Shown: positions 39,329 through 47,055 of the stretch, in pieces
Numbering within the stretch: the first letter of the stretch is position 1
Layout: each line of letters begins with the position of its first letter
Source of the DNA: Sedimentibacter sp. SX930
GTDB lineage: Bacteria; Bacillota; Bacilli; Lactobacillales; Aerococcaceae
NCBI GenBank assembly: GCA_002155105.1
Contig: MUZD01000005.1
Coordinates: 62,001-126,000, forward strand
Length of the DNA: 64,000 nucleotides
Reading direction: 5' to 3'
Made by a program: the position numbers and the translations under genes
Notes under the pieces: generated by a model
Told to the model about the DNA's origin: nothing
What the model saw: only the letters and a program-made list of their open reading frames with translations
Databases searched by the model: none

Positions 39329-39427
39329 GAATCCCGCTCTAGAAATCGAGCACTAAGAGGACTAACACAAAGAGGACGCTTTTTGTCCTCGTGTGTTAGT
39401 CAGCTTAGGCACAGATTTCTGGGATTC
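39329..39427 (+). other. Long imperfect palindrome in the glnA 3' region
   Basis: Nested arms pair in order over 99 nt: GAATCCC/GGGATTC, AGAAATC/GATTTCT, CTAAG/CTTAG, GACTAACAC/GTGTTAGTC and GAGGAC/GTCCTC around loop GCTTTTT. A second small hairpin GCGTGA-TGAT-TCACGC follows at 39445-39460. It is longer and more interrupted than an ordinary terminator, and a separate strong terminator lies downstream. Could be a 3'-UTR RNA structure, a small RNA, or a MITE-like element. Confidence 0.75.
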
Positions 39428-39469
39428 AGAACGCGTTTACCAAGAGCGTGATGATTCACGCACTTCCCC

Positions 39470-39503
39470 AAAAGGCCGAGACAAATTTGTCTCGGCCTTT
39501 TGT
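39470..39503 (+). terminator. Terminator of the glnRA transcript
   Basis: AAAAGGCCGAGACAAA / TTTGTCTCGGCCTTTT, perfect 16-bp palindrome, no loop bases beyond the stem turn. Confidence 0.9.
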
Positions 39504-39598
39504 GTCGTTCAGGGAAGAAAAATCCTGCTGTTGCTGTAAACTTCAGCCGAGAAAACGTATAATGGGTATATGTAAAGTTCTTCAGAGGAGGGATCACC

Positions 39599-40489
39599 GT
39601 GGAAGCAATCGAAATGAAGGGTTTGACAAAAATTTACCGCAAGCGTGCAGCTTTGGACAATGTCCAACTCACAGTGGAGCAAGGTGAAAGGTTCGGATTC
39701 ATCGGGCCGAACGGAGCTGGAAAGTCGACAACCATAAAGCTGTTGCTTGATTTCATCAAGCCGAGCAAGGGAAGTGCCAGAATTTTCGGATTGGATGCCC
39801 AGAAAGATTCCGAGAGCCTGAAACGCATCATCGGGTACGTCCCGAGCGATGTGCATTATTACAGCAATCTGACTGTGGAAGAGATTCTGATGATGACGGG
39901 GAAATTCCACCATATCCAGAACATAAAGGAAATGATGGCTTATTACGTAGAACGATTCGCGTTGGAGCCGAAAAAGAAAATGAAGGACCTGTCGTTGGGG
40001 AATCGGAAAAAAGTCGCAATCGTGAACAGCTTGATCTTCAACCCGGAACTTTTGATACTTGATGAACCTACTAATGGGCTGGATCCTTTGATGCAGCATC
40101 GTTTGTTTGAAGAGCTGAACTACCACAACAAGGAAGGCGCGACCATCTTCATTTCTACGCATAACCTGCCGGAAGTGGAAGCATTCTGCACGCGTACTGC
40201 CTTCATCCGCGAAGGGAAAATCATTTCCGTGGAAGATATGGCATCCGGATATCAACCAGGGAAAGTGGTGACGCTGACCGGTTCAGCCATCGTAACGGAG
40301 GATTTCGAATCCAAAGGGTACCGTGTCCTTTCCAGGACCGACCGGGTGGTTTCGTTGTTGTATAAGGACAACGTGAATCAGATTTTGGCGGATATGTCAT
40401 CCTTGGATTTGGAGGATATCGAAATCCGCAATCAGAATTTGGAGGAAAAATTCATGACCCTATATGGTGGAGGTGAATCCCATGAATAG
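39599..40489 (+). CDS. ABC exporter ATP-binding protein
   Basis: 296 residues. Walker A GPNGAGKSTT (about 43), signature DLSLGNRKKVAIV (LSxGx variant, about 135), Walker B LLILDEPTNGLDPL (about 160), switch His in ISTHNLPEVE. The C-terminal 80 residues form the extra domain usual in ABC-2 exporters. GTG start 7 nt after GAGGAGGG. The permease gene overlaps its end by 8 nt. Substrate unknown. Confidence 0.93.
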   Translation: MEAIEMKGLTKIYRKRAALDNVQLTVEQGERFGFIGPNGAGKSTTIKLLLDFIKPSKGSARIFGLDAQKDSESLKRIIGYVPSDVHYYSNLTVEEILMMTGKFHHIQNIKEMMAYYVERFALEPKKKMKDLSLGNRKKVAIVNSLIFNPELLILDEPTNGLDPLMQHRLFEELNYHNKEGATIFISTHNLPEVEAFCTRTAFIREGKIISVEDMASGYQPGKVVTLTGSAIVTEDFESKGYRVLSRTDRVVSLLYKDNVNQILADMSSLDLEDIEIRNQNLEEKFMTLYGGGESHE

Positions 40490-41303
40490 CATCCGATTGG
40501 AGTGGAAACAGGAACGCGGCGGGTTATTCGTATGGCTGTTTTTTATGGTCCTGACCATGGGGCTGATGATGGCCATGTTTCCCGTCATGGCAAATCAAGG
40601 GATGGAGGATATCTTGACGACCAAGCTCGATGCGATGCCTCCTGAGATGCTGGAGGCCTTCTCGCTCACGAATGGCGCGAGCTTATTGAAGGCTACCGGA
40701 TTTTTTGCTTATATTTTTCAGTATCTCTTTTTGGCAGCCTGCATTTTTGCAACGATGAAAGGGGCCCAGGCGCTGATCAAGGAAGAGACAAACGGCACGA
40801 TCGAGTATCTGTACGCACAGCCGATCAGCAGAAAAGCCATCGTAACGAGCAAATACATCGCTAACTTAGTGTTGCTTATGATTTTTTGGATCGTCCTGTA
40901 CGGTGCGGCTTTGCTGTTCATCTATCTGTTCAAGGAGGATGGAGCCGATTTTGTGGAAATCATAAAAGATATCACGCTGATTTTCGGCGCGGAGTCATTG
41001 GTATTGTTGTTCTTTTATTCAATCGGCTTCCTTTTCTCAACGTTCATCGCGAGCAGCCGTTCAACAAGCGGAGTCGCGTTGTTGCTGGTTTTCGGCACGT
41101 ACATGATCGGCCTTGTCTCGAAGATGGTTGAGGACTATGAATTTCTGCGTGTTTTGTCGCCGATCGAATACGCACATCCAGCGGCCTTGCTGGAAGAGGG
41201 GATTTCCTGGGAGTACATGGTCATCTGCATCATCGGAAGCATGTTGGTATTGGGTCTAAGCTATCTGATCTACGGCAGAAAAGATCTGCGGATCCAGGTT
41301 TAG
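40482..41303 (+). CDS. ABC-2 type permease
   Basis: 273 residues, six membrane segments (about 20-42, 85-105, 130-155, 170-195, 205-225, 245-265), with KEETNGTIEYLYAQPISRKAIVTSKY in the typical ABC-2 coupling region. Start at the ATG after GGTGGAGGTGAATCCC. Pairs with the overlapping ATPase. Likely exporter of a lipid, peptide or drug; nothing nearby fixes it. Confidence 0.88.
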   Translation: MNSIRLEWKQERGGLFVWLFFMVLTMGLMMAMFPVMANQGMEDILTTKLDAMPPEMLEAFSLTNGASLLKATGFFAYIFQYLFLAACIFATMKGAQALIKEETNGTIEYLYAQPISRKAIVTSKYIANLVLLMIFWIVLYGAALLFIYLFKEDGADFVEIIKDITLIFGAESLVLLFFYSIGFLFSTFIASSRSTSGVALLLVFGTYMIGLVSKMVEDYEFLRVLSPIEYAHPAALLEEGISWEYMVICIIGSMLVLGLSYLIYGRKDLRIQV

Positions 41304-41342
41304 TGTTATAGGTTGGTTGGATGGTAATTAATGAATCAAATA

Positions 41343-41367
41343 AAAAAAGCCCGTGATGGGCTTTTTT
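41343..41367 (+). terminator. Terminator after the ABC exporter
   Basis: AAAAAAGCCC-GTGAT-GGGCTTTTTT. Confidence 0.9.
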
Positions 41368-41405
41368 ATTTTGGAATGCGGTAAATGCGGGATTCATCAC
41401 ACTCT

Positions 41406-41579
41406 CTAACCAAATGTCATGAACATTACGGCGGCGACGATCAGGGCGTAGGATAATTTCTCCAGATTTTTCTTTGTAATCGGGTTCAGGCCTTTTTCGT
41501 AGCGTGTCTGATACATGATCCAGACATTGATTGCGATGCTGATGATACCCAGTATGCTGGCGGTAAGATACTTATTCAC
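41406..41579 (-). CDS. Small two-helix membrane protein
   Basis: 57 residues on the minus strand: NKYLTASILGIISIAINVW (helix 1), a basic loop TRYEKGLNPITKKNLEK, then LSYALIVAAVMFMTF (helix 2). GTG start 6 nt after AGGAGG, overlapping the end of the GNAT gene by 8 nt, so translation is coupled to it. No family recognised with certainty. The RBS, the hydropathy and the exact overlap make it a credible gene. Confidence 0.65.
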   Translation of the reverse strand: MNKYLTASILGIISIAINVWIMYQTRYEKGLNPITKKNLEKLSYALIVAAVMFMTFG

Positions 41580-42051
41580 GTTTTTCCTCCTGTCGGTTTA
41601 TGCTTTCTGTTTGGCTATTCTGCGAATCGATGATCATATCGATGTGGGGGATATCATCCTCCAGGTAGATATCCGATACTGATTGGAATCCGAAAGAGGC
41701 GTAAAAATCCTGCAGATAGGCTTGTGCTTGCGCGTGGATCGGGAGTCCAGGGAAATGCGTCTGTGCATACTCAAGTACGACTTGCATCAATTCTTGTCCG
41801 TAGCCATGGGTGCGTTCGCCTTGCGGAACCAGAACGCGTCCGATACGCACTCCCTCCGCTTCCGGGATCAGCCGGGCATAGGCTAGCAACCGGTCGTCCC
41901 CCTGCTTCCAGAAGTGGATGCTGACGAGGTCGGTGTCGTCCACCTCTTGATAAGGGCAATTTTGCTCCACAACAAAGACAGCGACCCGCTCTTTGTAGAT
42001 CAGATGCAATTCCCTCGCCGTCAGTTCTTCAAAAGGCTTGATGACCCACAT
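41572..42051 (-). CDS. GNAT acetyltransferase, ElaA-like
   Basis: 159 residues. ElaA-type N-terminus (FEELTARELHLIYKERVAVFVVEQNCPYQEVDD...D), acetyl-CoA loop RIGRVLVPQGERTHGYGQELM (R-x-x-x-G-x-G/A region), then YLQDFYASFGFQSVSDIYLEDDIPHIDM. Substrate unknown. RBS GGAGG. Overlaps the small membrane protein downstream. Confidence 0.88.
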   Translation of the reverse strand: MWVIKPFEELTARELHLIYKERVAVFVVEQNCPYQEVDDTDLVSIHFWKQGDDRLLAYARLIPEAEGVRIGRVLVPQGERTHGYGQELMQVVLEYAQTHFPGLPIHAQAQAYLQDFYASFGFQSVSDIYLEDDIPHIDMIIDSQNSQTESINRQEEKRE

Positions 42052-42216
42052 AGGTTTTCCTCCTTAGCGTTTGGTGGAAAACCACCTTCTCAGACCATTA
42101 TAGCAAAGCGCAGGCAAACAAAAAACCGGGAATACTCCAGTATCAAAACCATCAGACGAATGATACGGTTAGCGTTTTACAACAATCAGTTCACAAGAAA
42201 AACTGATCTGATTCGT

Positions 42217-43083
42217 TCAATCATGTTCTTCTGACCCATGCGTTAAGCTACGAATAGCTTCCTTTGATTTCTCCAAATTATTAATCGTTGTATCATAATG
42301 CTTGGTTGCAAAATCGTAAAATAATAAATCAACAGCATACATTTGTGCTAATAACGAGACCGTGGCGCCACTTCGCAAAGGTGCTTCATGGCTGTTGGCT
42401 GTTTTTAACGAAAGATCGGACAGTTGGCTTAATGTATTAGTCGTGTCTTTTGTTAGTGAAATAGTTTTTATCCCGAGTTTTTTAGCAGTTTTCATTAAGG
42501 CGATAACTTCTTGCTTTTCGCCGCTATTAGAAACGCCAAAAAAAACCGCATTTTCTTCCATTACCGACATTGATGTCACAAGTAGGTGCTGGTCTTGCGA
42601 GCAGATCATCGATTTTCCAATCCGACTGAACTTTTGCTGCAAATCCAAGGCCGCTAAATGGGAAGCTCCGATCCCGTAAGTAAAAATTACTTTGCTTTCA
42701 TGAAACCATTGAGTGGCTCGAGCGACACAATCGTTTGTCAAGGTTTGGTTAGTTTCTTCAAAAATATGATAAGTTTGCATTAAAAATTTCTTTTTGATTT
42801 GCTCGAGTTCTTCACCGGGTTGAATTTCACTGTACAGTTTTTCTTGGATTCCTTGAGTATCCGCTGATAAGTTTAACTTTAATTGGGTAAACCCTTTTAG
42901 ACCAATTGAATGACAAAAACGTATGACTGCGGCAGGGCTGGAACCGGCTTGCAAAGCTAAACTTGTCGCATTCATTTGGATTACGGCTGTTGGATCAGCT
43001 AAGATCGTAGCCGCAATCTTTTTTTCTGATTGGGGTAAATCCGCCATTTTTTCTTCGATCCTAAATAAAAGATTGCTCTGCAT
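42217..43083 (-). CDS. murR: RpiR/MurR-family regulator
   Basis: 288 residues. N-terminal helix-turn-helix 6 domain (1-75: KKIAATILADPTAVIQMNATSLALQAG, then PAAVIRFCHSIGLKGFTQLKL) and C-terminal SIS sugar-phosphate domain (about 120-250: FTYGIGASHLAALDL, FGVSNSGEKQEVIALMKTA). Such regulators bind MurNAc-6-phosphate next to mur genes. A terminator separates it from murP, so it may also have its own transcript. Confidence 0.9.
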   Translation of the reverse strand: MQSNLLFRIEEKMADLPQSEKKIAATILADPTAVIQMNATSLALQAGSSPAAVIRFCHSIGLKGFTQLKLNLSADTQGIQEKLYSEIQPGEELEQIKKKFLMQTYHIFEETNQTLTNDCVARATQWFHESKVIFTYGIGASHLAALDLQQKFSRIGKSMICSQDQHLLVTSMSVMEENAVFFGVSNSGEKQEVIALMKTAKKLGIKTISLTKDTTNTLSQLSDLSLKTANSHEAPLRSGATVSLLAQMYAVDLLFYDFATKHYDTTINNLEKSKEAIRSLTHGSEEHD

Positions 43084-43112
43084 AAGACATCTCCTCCCAC
43101 TTCGGTAAAAAG

Positions 43113-43148
43113 AAGGACCTCTAAATCAACAGACTTAGAGGTCCTTTT
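43113..43148. terminator. Terminator between murP and murR
   Basis: AAGGACCTCTAA / TTAGAGGTCCTT with a 10-nt loop and T-runs on both sides. Confidence 0.88.
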
Positions 43149-43163
43149 TATTCTTCGACTATT

Positions 43164-44675
43164 TTATCTTACAACACTTGATTCTTCCAGGTCAACCATC
43201 TCAGGATTTGCTGGTTCACTTGAAGGTAATTCTGAAGGCTCCATTGCTTCTTCAGGAACCCCGAATAAAAAGGTTGCTACAAAACCTCCCGCATAAGCTG
43301 CTACTAAGCCTAATGCATATCCCCACCACAGGTTGTTCGAAATCAACGGTAATAAAGCTACACCTGACGGACCAATCGCTGTTGCTCCAACTCCGCCAAT
43401 TGCGCCGATCACTGCGCCGCCAATACCGCCACCAATGCAAGCGGTGATGAACGGACGGCCTAAAGGCAACGTTACTGCGTAAATTAGTGGTTCTCCAATT
43501 CCTAAAATTCCAACAGGTAATGCCCCTTTGATCATATTCGTCAGCTGTTTATTTTTACGGCACTTTACCCAAAGAGCCAATGCCGCTCCAACCTGACCGG
43601 CACCCGCCATTGCCAAGATCGGCAAGAGTAAGGTCATACCTTGCGTCGAAATCATTTCGATATGAATCGGCGTTAATATTTGATGGAGTCCGAACATAAC
43701 CATCGGCAAGAACGTAGCGCCCAGAACGAATCCTGCAAAAGCGCCGCCCACATTCAAGACCCAAGTGATTGCTCCAACCAAGCTAGAAGAAATAACACCT
43801 GCAATCGGCATAATCAAGAAAATCGTCAATATTCCGATCAGCAGTAGAGAGATTGTGGGTGTCACAATAACGTCGATGGAATCAGGAATGAATTTACGCA
43901 ACCATTTTTCAACAATGGATAAAAGAAAGACCGCAAAGATAACGCCAATAATTCCGCCTTGTCCTGCAACCAAATTGCCGCCTGTAAATACATTTGGCAA
44001 AGGCAGTTCCGGATTCATACCGGTTAGATAGATGATTCCGGCAACAACCCCGCCGAGGCCTTCTGTCGCGCCAAATACTTTTGCAGCATTGATCCCGACG
44101 TAGATGTTTAAATAGGCAAAGAGGCCGCTTTTTATAATATTCAACACAACGACAAGGGTTACCCATGATTCGCCGCTCAAAGAGCCAGCTGTCAGCATAT
44201 TCTGCATGACAGACGCTATTCCGCCAATAATACCGGCTCCAACGAATGCTGGGATTAATGGAACAAAAATATTAGCGATGGACTTTAATGCTCTTTTAAA
44301 AGGAGTGTTGTTCTTGTTTTTCTGATTGGCTTTCGTGATCGCAGCTTTCCTTTCAGCTTCTTCGCGGCCAGACAAAGCCGCGCTGGTTGATGGTTTCATC
44401 GGGATGATTTCTCCTAACCGCACACCCGCCATGCCGACCATTTCATTTGCTACTTTATTTACAATTCCAGGGCCTAAGACAACTTGCAAGGTGTCATCCT
44501 CAACGATCCCCAGCACACCATCTATTTTTTTTAATCCGTCCAAATTAACGCTTGCGTTGTCTTTGATGTCCATCCGTACCCGTGTCATGCAGTGAATCAC
44601 TTTATTGACATTTCCCATACCGCCAACTTGCGCATAGATTTCTCTAGCTAAACGTTGTTCTTTTGTTTCAGCCAT
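43164..44675 (-). CDS. murP: PTS IIBC component, N-acetylmuramic acid type
   Basis: 503 residues. N-terminal IIB domain with phosphocysteine in [12 protein letters not shown] (about 28), then the ten-helix IIC domain of the glucose/sucrose superfamily (about 120-480) with [17 protein letters not shown]. No IIA domain is attached, as in MurP, which borrows a general IIA. Imports MurNAc as its 6-phosphate. The next genes, murQ and mupG, support the substrate. Confidence 0.92.
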   Translation of the reverse strand: MAETKEQRLAREIYAQVGGMGNVNKVIHCMTRVRMDIKDNASVNLDGLKKIDGVLGIVEDDTLQVVLGPGIVNKVANEMVGMAGVRLGEIIPMKPSTSAALSGREEAERKAAITKANQKNKNNTPFKRALKSIANIFVPLIPAFVGAGIIGGIASVMQNMLTAGSLSGESWVTLVVVLNIIKSGLFAYLNIYVGINAAKVFGATEGLGGVVAGIIYLTGMNPELPLPNVFTGGNLVAGQGGIIGVIFAVFLLSIVEKWLRKFIPDSIDVIVTPTISLLLIGILTIFLIMPIAGVISSSLVGAITWVLNVGGAFAGFVLGATFLPMVMFGLHQILTPIHIEMISTQGMTLLLPILAMAGAGQVGAALALWVKCRKNKQLTNMIKGALPVGILGIGEPLIYAVTLPLGRPFITACIGGGIGGAVIGAIGGVGATAIGPSGVALLPLISNNLWWGYALGLVAAYAGGFVATFLFGVPEEAMEPSELPSSEPANPEMVDLEESSVVR

Positions 44676-44702
44676 TTTTGTACCCTCCTAGGTTAACGTT
44701 CT

Positions 44703-45593
44703 TTATGCGATTGTTCTACGAATAAACCCTTTTGCAGCCGTTAATTTTTCGCGGGCTTCTGCTTGCGAAGAGTTGGTTAAAATCATGACGATTGCAAGTT
44801 TTACTTGATGATCTGCAGCTTCAAACATTTCGCTTGCGACTTCATATGAACATTCCGTTGCATCCATGATAATGCGCTTAGCGCGTTCTTCTAGTTTTTT
44901 ATTTGATGGCTTTACATCCACCATTAAATTCTGGTAAACTTTCCCGATTCCGACCATGGCGGCTGTCGATAGCATATTTAATACTAATTTCTGGGCTGTT
45001 CCTGACTTCAAGCGTGTTGAACCGGTCAAAATCTCTGGTCCTACCTCAACTTCAATAGGAAGTTGGGCAAATGCACTAATTTCGGCCGCCTTATTGCATG
45101 AAATAGTAGCCGTCATTGCTCCAACTTTCCCGGCGTATTCCAGTCCGCCAATGACATAAGGTGTCCTTCCGCTAGCTGCAATTCCGATAACCATATCTTT
45201 TTTGGTCAGTTCGATCGCTGCCAAATCTTGTGCGCCCAATTCTTTTGAATCTTCAGCGCCTTCTACAGCTAAGGTCATTGCTTTCATTCCGCCAGCAATC
45301 AATCCTTGTACCATACTGGGATCGACACTGAAAGTAGGTACACATTCAGCTGCATCCAATACTCCCAATCGTCCGCTCGTTCCAGCGCCCATATAAATTA
45401 AACGTCCTTCTTGATTAAAAGATTGTATGATTGCATCGGCTACTTTAGTGATTTGTGGAATCTCAAGTGATACGGCCTTTGCAACAGTTTGATCCTCTTG
45501 ATTCATAAGCCGTAGTAATTCTTCCGTGGATAATGTATCCAATTCCATTGTTTGTTCGTTTCTTTTTTCTGTTGCTAATTTACCTAAATCCAT
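44703..45593 (-). CDS. murQ: N-acetylmuramic acid 6-phosphate etherase
   Basis: Cleaves the lactyl ether of MurNAc-6P to GlcNAc-6P and lactate. 296 residues. SIS domain with YMGAGTSGRLGVLDAAECVPTF (about 55-75), ESTERAL-type IAASGRTPYVIGGLEYA and LTGSTRLKSGTAQK (here ILTGSTRLKSGT). The ATG at 45593 has better RBS spacing than the one at 45599. Overlaps the end of mupG by 14 nt. Confidence 0.96.
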   Translation of the reverse strand: MDLGKLATEKRNEQTMELDTLSTEELLRLMNQEDQTVAKAVSLEIPQITKVADAIIQSFNQEGRLIYMGAGTSGRLGVLDAAECVPTFSVDPSMVQGLIAGGMKAMTLAVEGAEDSKELGAQDLAAIELTKKDMVIGIAASGRTPYVIGGLEYAGKVGAMTATISCNKAAEISAFAQLPIEVEVGPEILTGSTRLKSGTAQKLVLNMLSTAAMVGIGKVYQNLMVDVKPSNKKLEERAKRIIMDATECSYEVASEMFEAADHQVKLAIVMILTNSSQAEAREKLTAAKGFIRRTIA

Positions 45594-46677
45594 TCTCATA
45601 AACCCCTCTTTTTAAGCCTCTATTCAATTGAATCTCGAATTGTTGACCAGCGGCAAACCAATCCAATAATGGAATATCCTCTGGGATAATCTGAGCCACG
45701 ACGTTTACTTTCTTATCTGCTGGCAAATGATGAAGCGTTATTTGAATTTCTCCCGCATAGCGTCCATAAAGTTGGTTGTCCAAAGTAACGCTTCCCTTTG
45801 GACGGGGCTTCTCGCCTTCAGGCTGAATGATTCCAATCTGCTTAAAGCGAGCAGCGGCGCTGCGCACCACATCGCGCGCCGGATCCCAACGGTTCTGATG
45901 GTTTCCCAAAACGATCTGCGTATAAGCAGATTGTTTTTCGGGTGTCGCGAACAACACTAGGCGATCTTCATTGAAATATGCCTCAAATTGACGTTGGGTT
46001 TTATAGTCTATTTCTGGATCACCAATATAAACATCATCCACCAAGCAGTCTTCAAGCAATTCAATCGTTGCTGCCAACGGATGCATATGGCGATGTTTTT
46101 CGAGAGTCGGCAAGCTTTCAAATAAAGGGCCTCTCAGTGATGCGTTCCCGGGAACAAAAGCCATTACACGAAACCCTAATTGTTTCAACCACCTATTTTT
46201 AGCAATCAGAACCGTTTTAGCCAATCCTGTTTCTGGCCTAGGATAATAATTATGCCAAGCTTCCAAGTTTTGGAAATCAGCCTTAGCAATCCTTAATTCT
46301 GCTACATCTGTATCAGTGATCGTGCTGGCATTGAGAGAAATCTTCATTGAATGCGACAGATCAGCGATCACTTGATTTGAAATGCCGTAATCCATTCGTA
46401 AACCAGTTATGCCAGTTGAAATTATTGCTGCCGGATCCTCAAAAGACAACCCAATTTTGTTTAAAGCTGACCCTGAAATATCGACCATAAACTCCATCCC
46501 TAAATTCTTTGACCAACTTCCCAATGTGGTCAATCGTTCAAGATACTTTGTGCTGTCGTCTTCCGGAATGTGCAGCGAAGAAAAAACACCCTTAAAACCA
46601 CTATTTTTCATTGAACGTAGGTAGTCTGTTGTCTCCTTTGCTAAATCCTCTCCAAGAAACACCGAAACGCCTAACAT
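45580..46677 (-). CDS. mupG: DUF871/MupG 6-phospho-N-acetylmuramidase
   Basis: 365 residues: TIM barrel (about 1-240) with GVFSSLHIPED, MVDISGSALNKIG and LRMDYGI, then a cyclophilin-like C-terminal domain (about 250-365). The family member MupG of Staphylococcus splits MurNAc-6P-GlcNAc taken up by MurP. The start at 46677 follows AGGGGTGATTCT; the frame extends 13 codons further but those overlap the promoter -10. First gene of the mupG-murQ-murP run. Confidence 0.92.
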   Translation of the reverse strand: MLGVSVFLGEDLAKETTDYLRSMKNSGFKGVFSSLHIPEDDSTKYLERLTTLGSWSKNLGMEFMVDISGSALNKIGLSFEDPAAIISTGITGLRMDYGISNQVIADLSHSMKISLNASTITDTDVAELRIAKADFQNLEAWHNYYPRPETGLAKTVLIAKNRWLKQLGFRVMAFVPGNASLRGPLFESLPTLEKHRHMHPLAATIELLEDCLVDDVYIGDPEIDYKTQRQFEAYFNEDRLVLFATPEKQSAYTQIVLGNHQNRWDPARDVVRSAAARFKQIGIIQPEGEKPRPKGSVTLDNQLYGRYAGEIQITLHHLPADKKVNVVAQIIPEDIPLLDWFAAGQQFEIQLNRGLKRGVYENGFR

Positions 46678-46690
46678 AGAATCACCCCTT

Positions 46691-46752
46691 TGAAAACGCT
46701 TTTTCAACAAGTCCATTGTAGCATAATGAAATAAAATTTCAAGCGTTAACTA
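46691..46752 (-). promoter_or_regulatory. Promoter and operator-like palindromes of the mur operon
   Basis: Minus strand TTGAAA (46737-46742), 16-nt spacer, TACAAT (46715-46720). Two CG-centred elements flank it: a near-perfect 18-nt dyad TTGAAAAAGCGTTTTCAA at 46691-46708 just after the start site, and AGTTAACGCTTGAA overlapping the -35, one mismatch from the cre consensus. CcpA or another LacI-type repressor is likely (inference). Confidence 0.65.
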
Positions 46753-46759
46753 ACAAATG

Positions 46760-46975
46760 GATGGTGCTTAAGTTTTATACGAATATTTGGGAATACTTAT
46801 TAATGTTGTTTTTACAAGCGTTTTGAACAGTATTGCTTGAAAAATAATTTCCGAAAAAATGTTCTTTTTTTTATTTTTCATAAATAGATGATTTCACACA
46901 ATCTAAATTTGGTTTTTTTGAAATTAAATTTCAATCCGGTGGATGAACTTGGGGACGGTTACTAGTAGTTCATGA
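46760..46975. other. AT-rich intergenic stretch without a gene
   Basis: Between the mur promoter and the amt terminator. Very AT-rich with T and A runs; GAAATTAAATTTC at about 46920 is a short palindrome, and ATGAACT...AGTTCAT brackets GGGGACGGTT near 46943-46972. No ORF with an RBS or known element was found. Confidence 0.5.
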
Positions 46976-47020
46976 AAAAATAGTAGCCACAAACCTCAGC
47001 TGTGGTTTGTGGCTACTATT
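46976..47020 (-). terminator. Terminator after the amt gene
   Basis: AATAGTAGCCACAAACC / GGTTTGTGGCTACTATT, 17-bp stem, followed on the minus strand by TTTTTTCATG. Confidence 0.92.
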
Positions 47021-47055
47021 TATATTTATTATTTATCTTGTCTTCGTTATTCGCT

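Noticed and set aside
46678-46716. Upstream ATG for mupG
   Set aside because: It overlaps the -10 hexamer TACAAT, so it would not be in the transcript; the ATG at 46677 has AGGGGTG before it.
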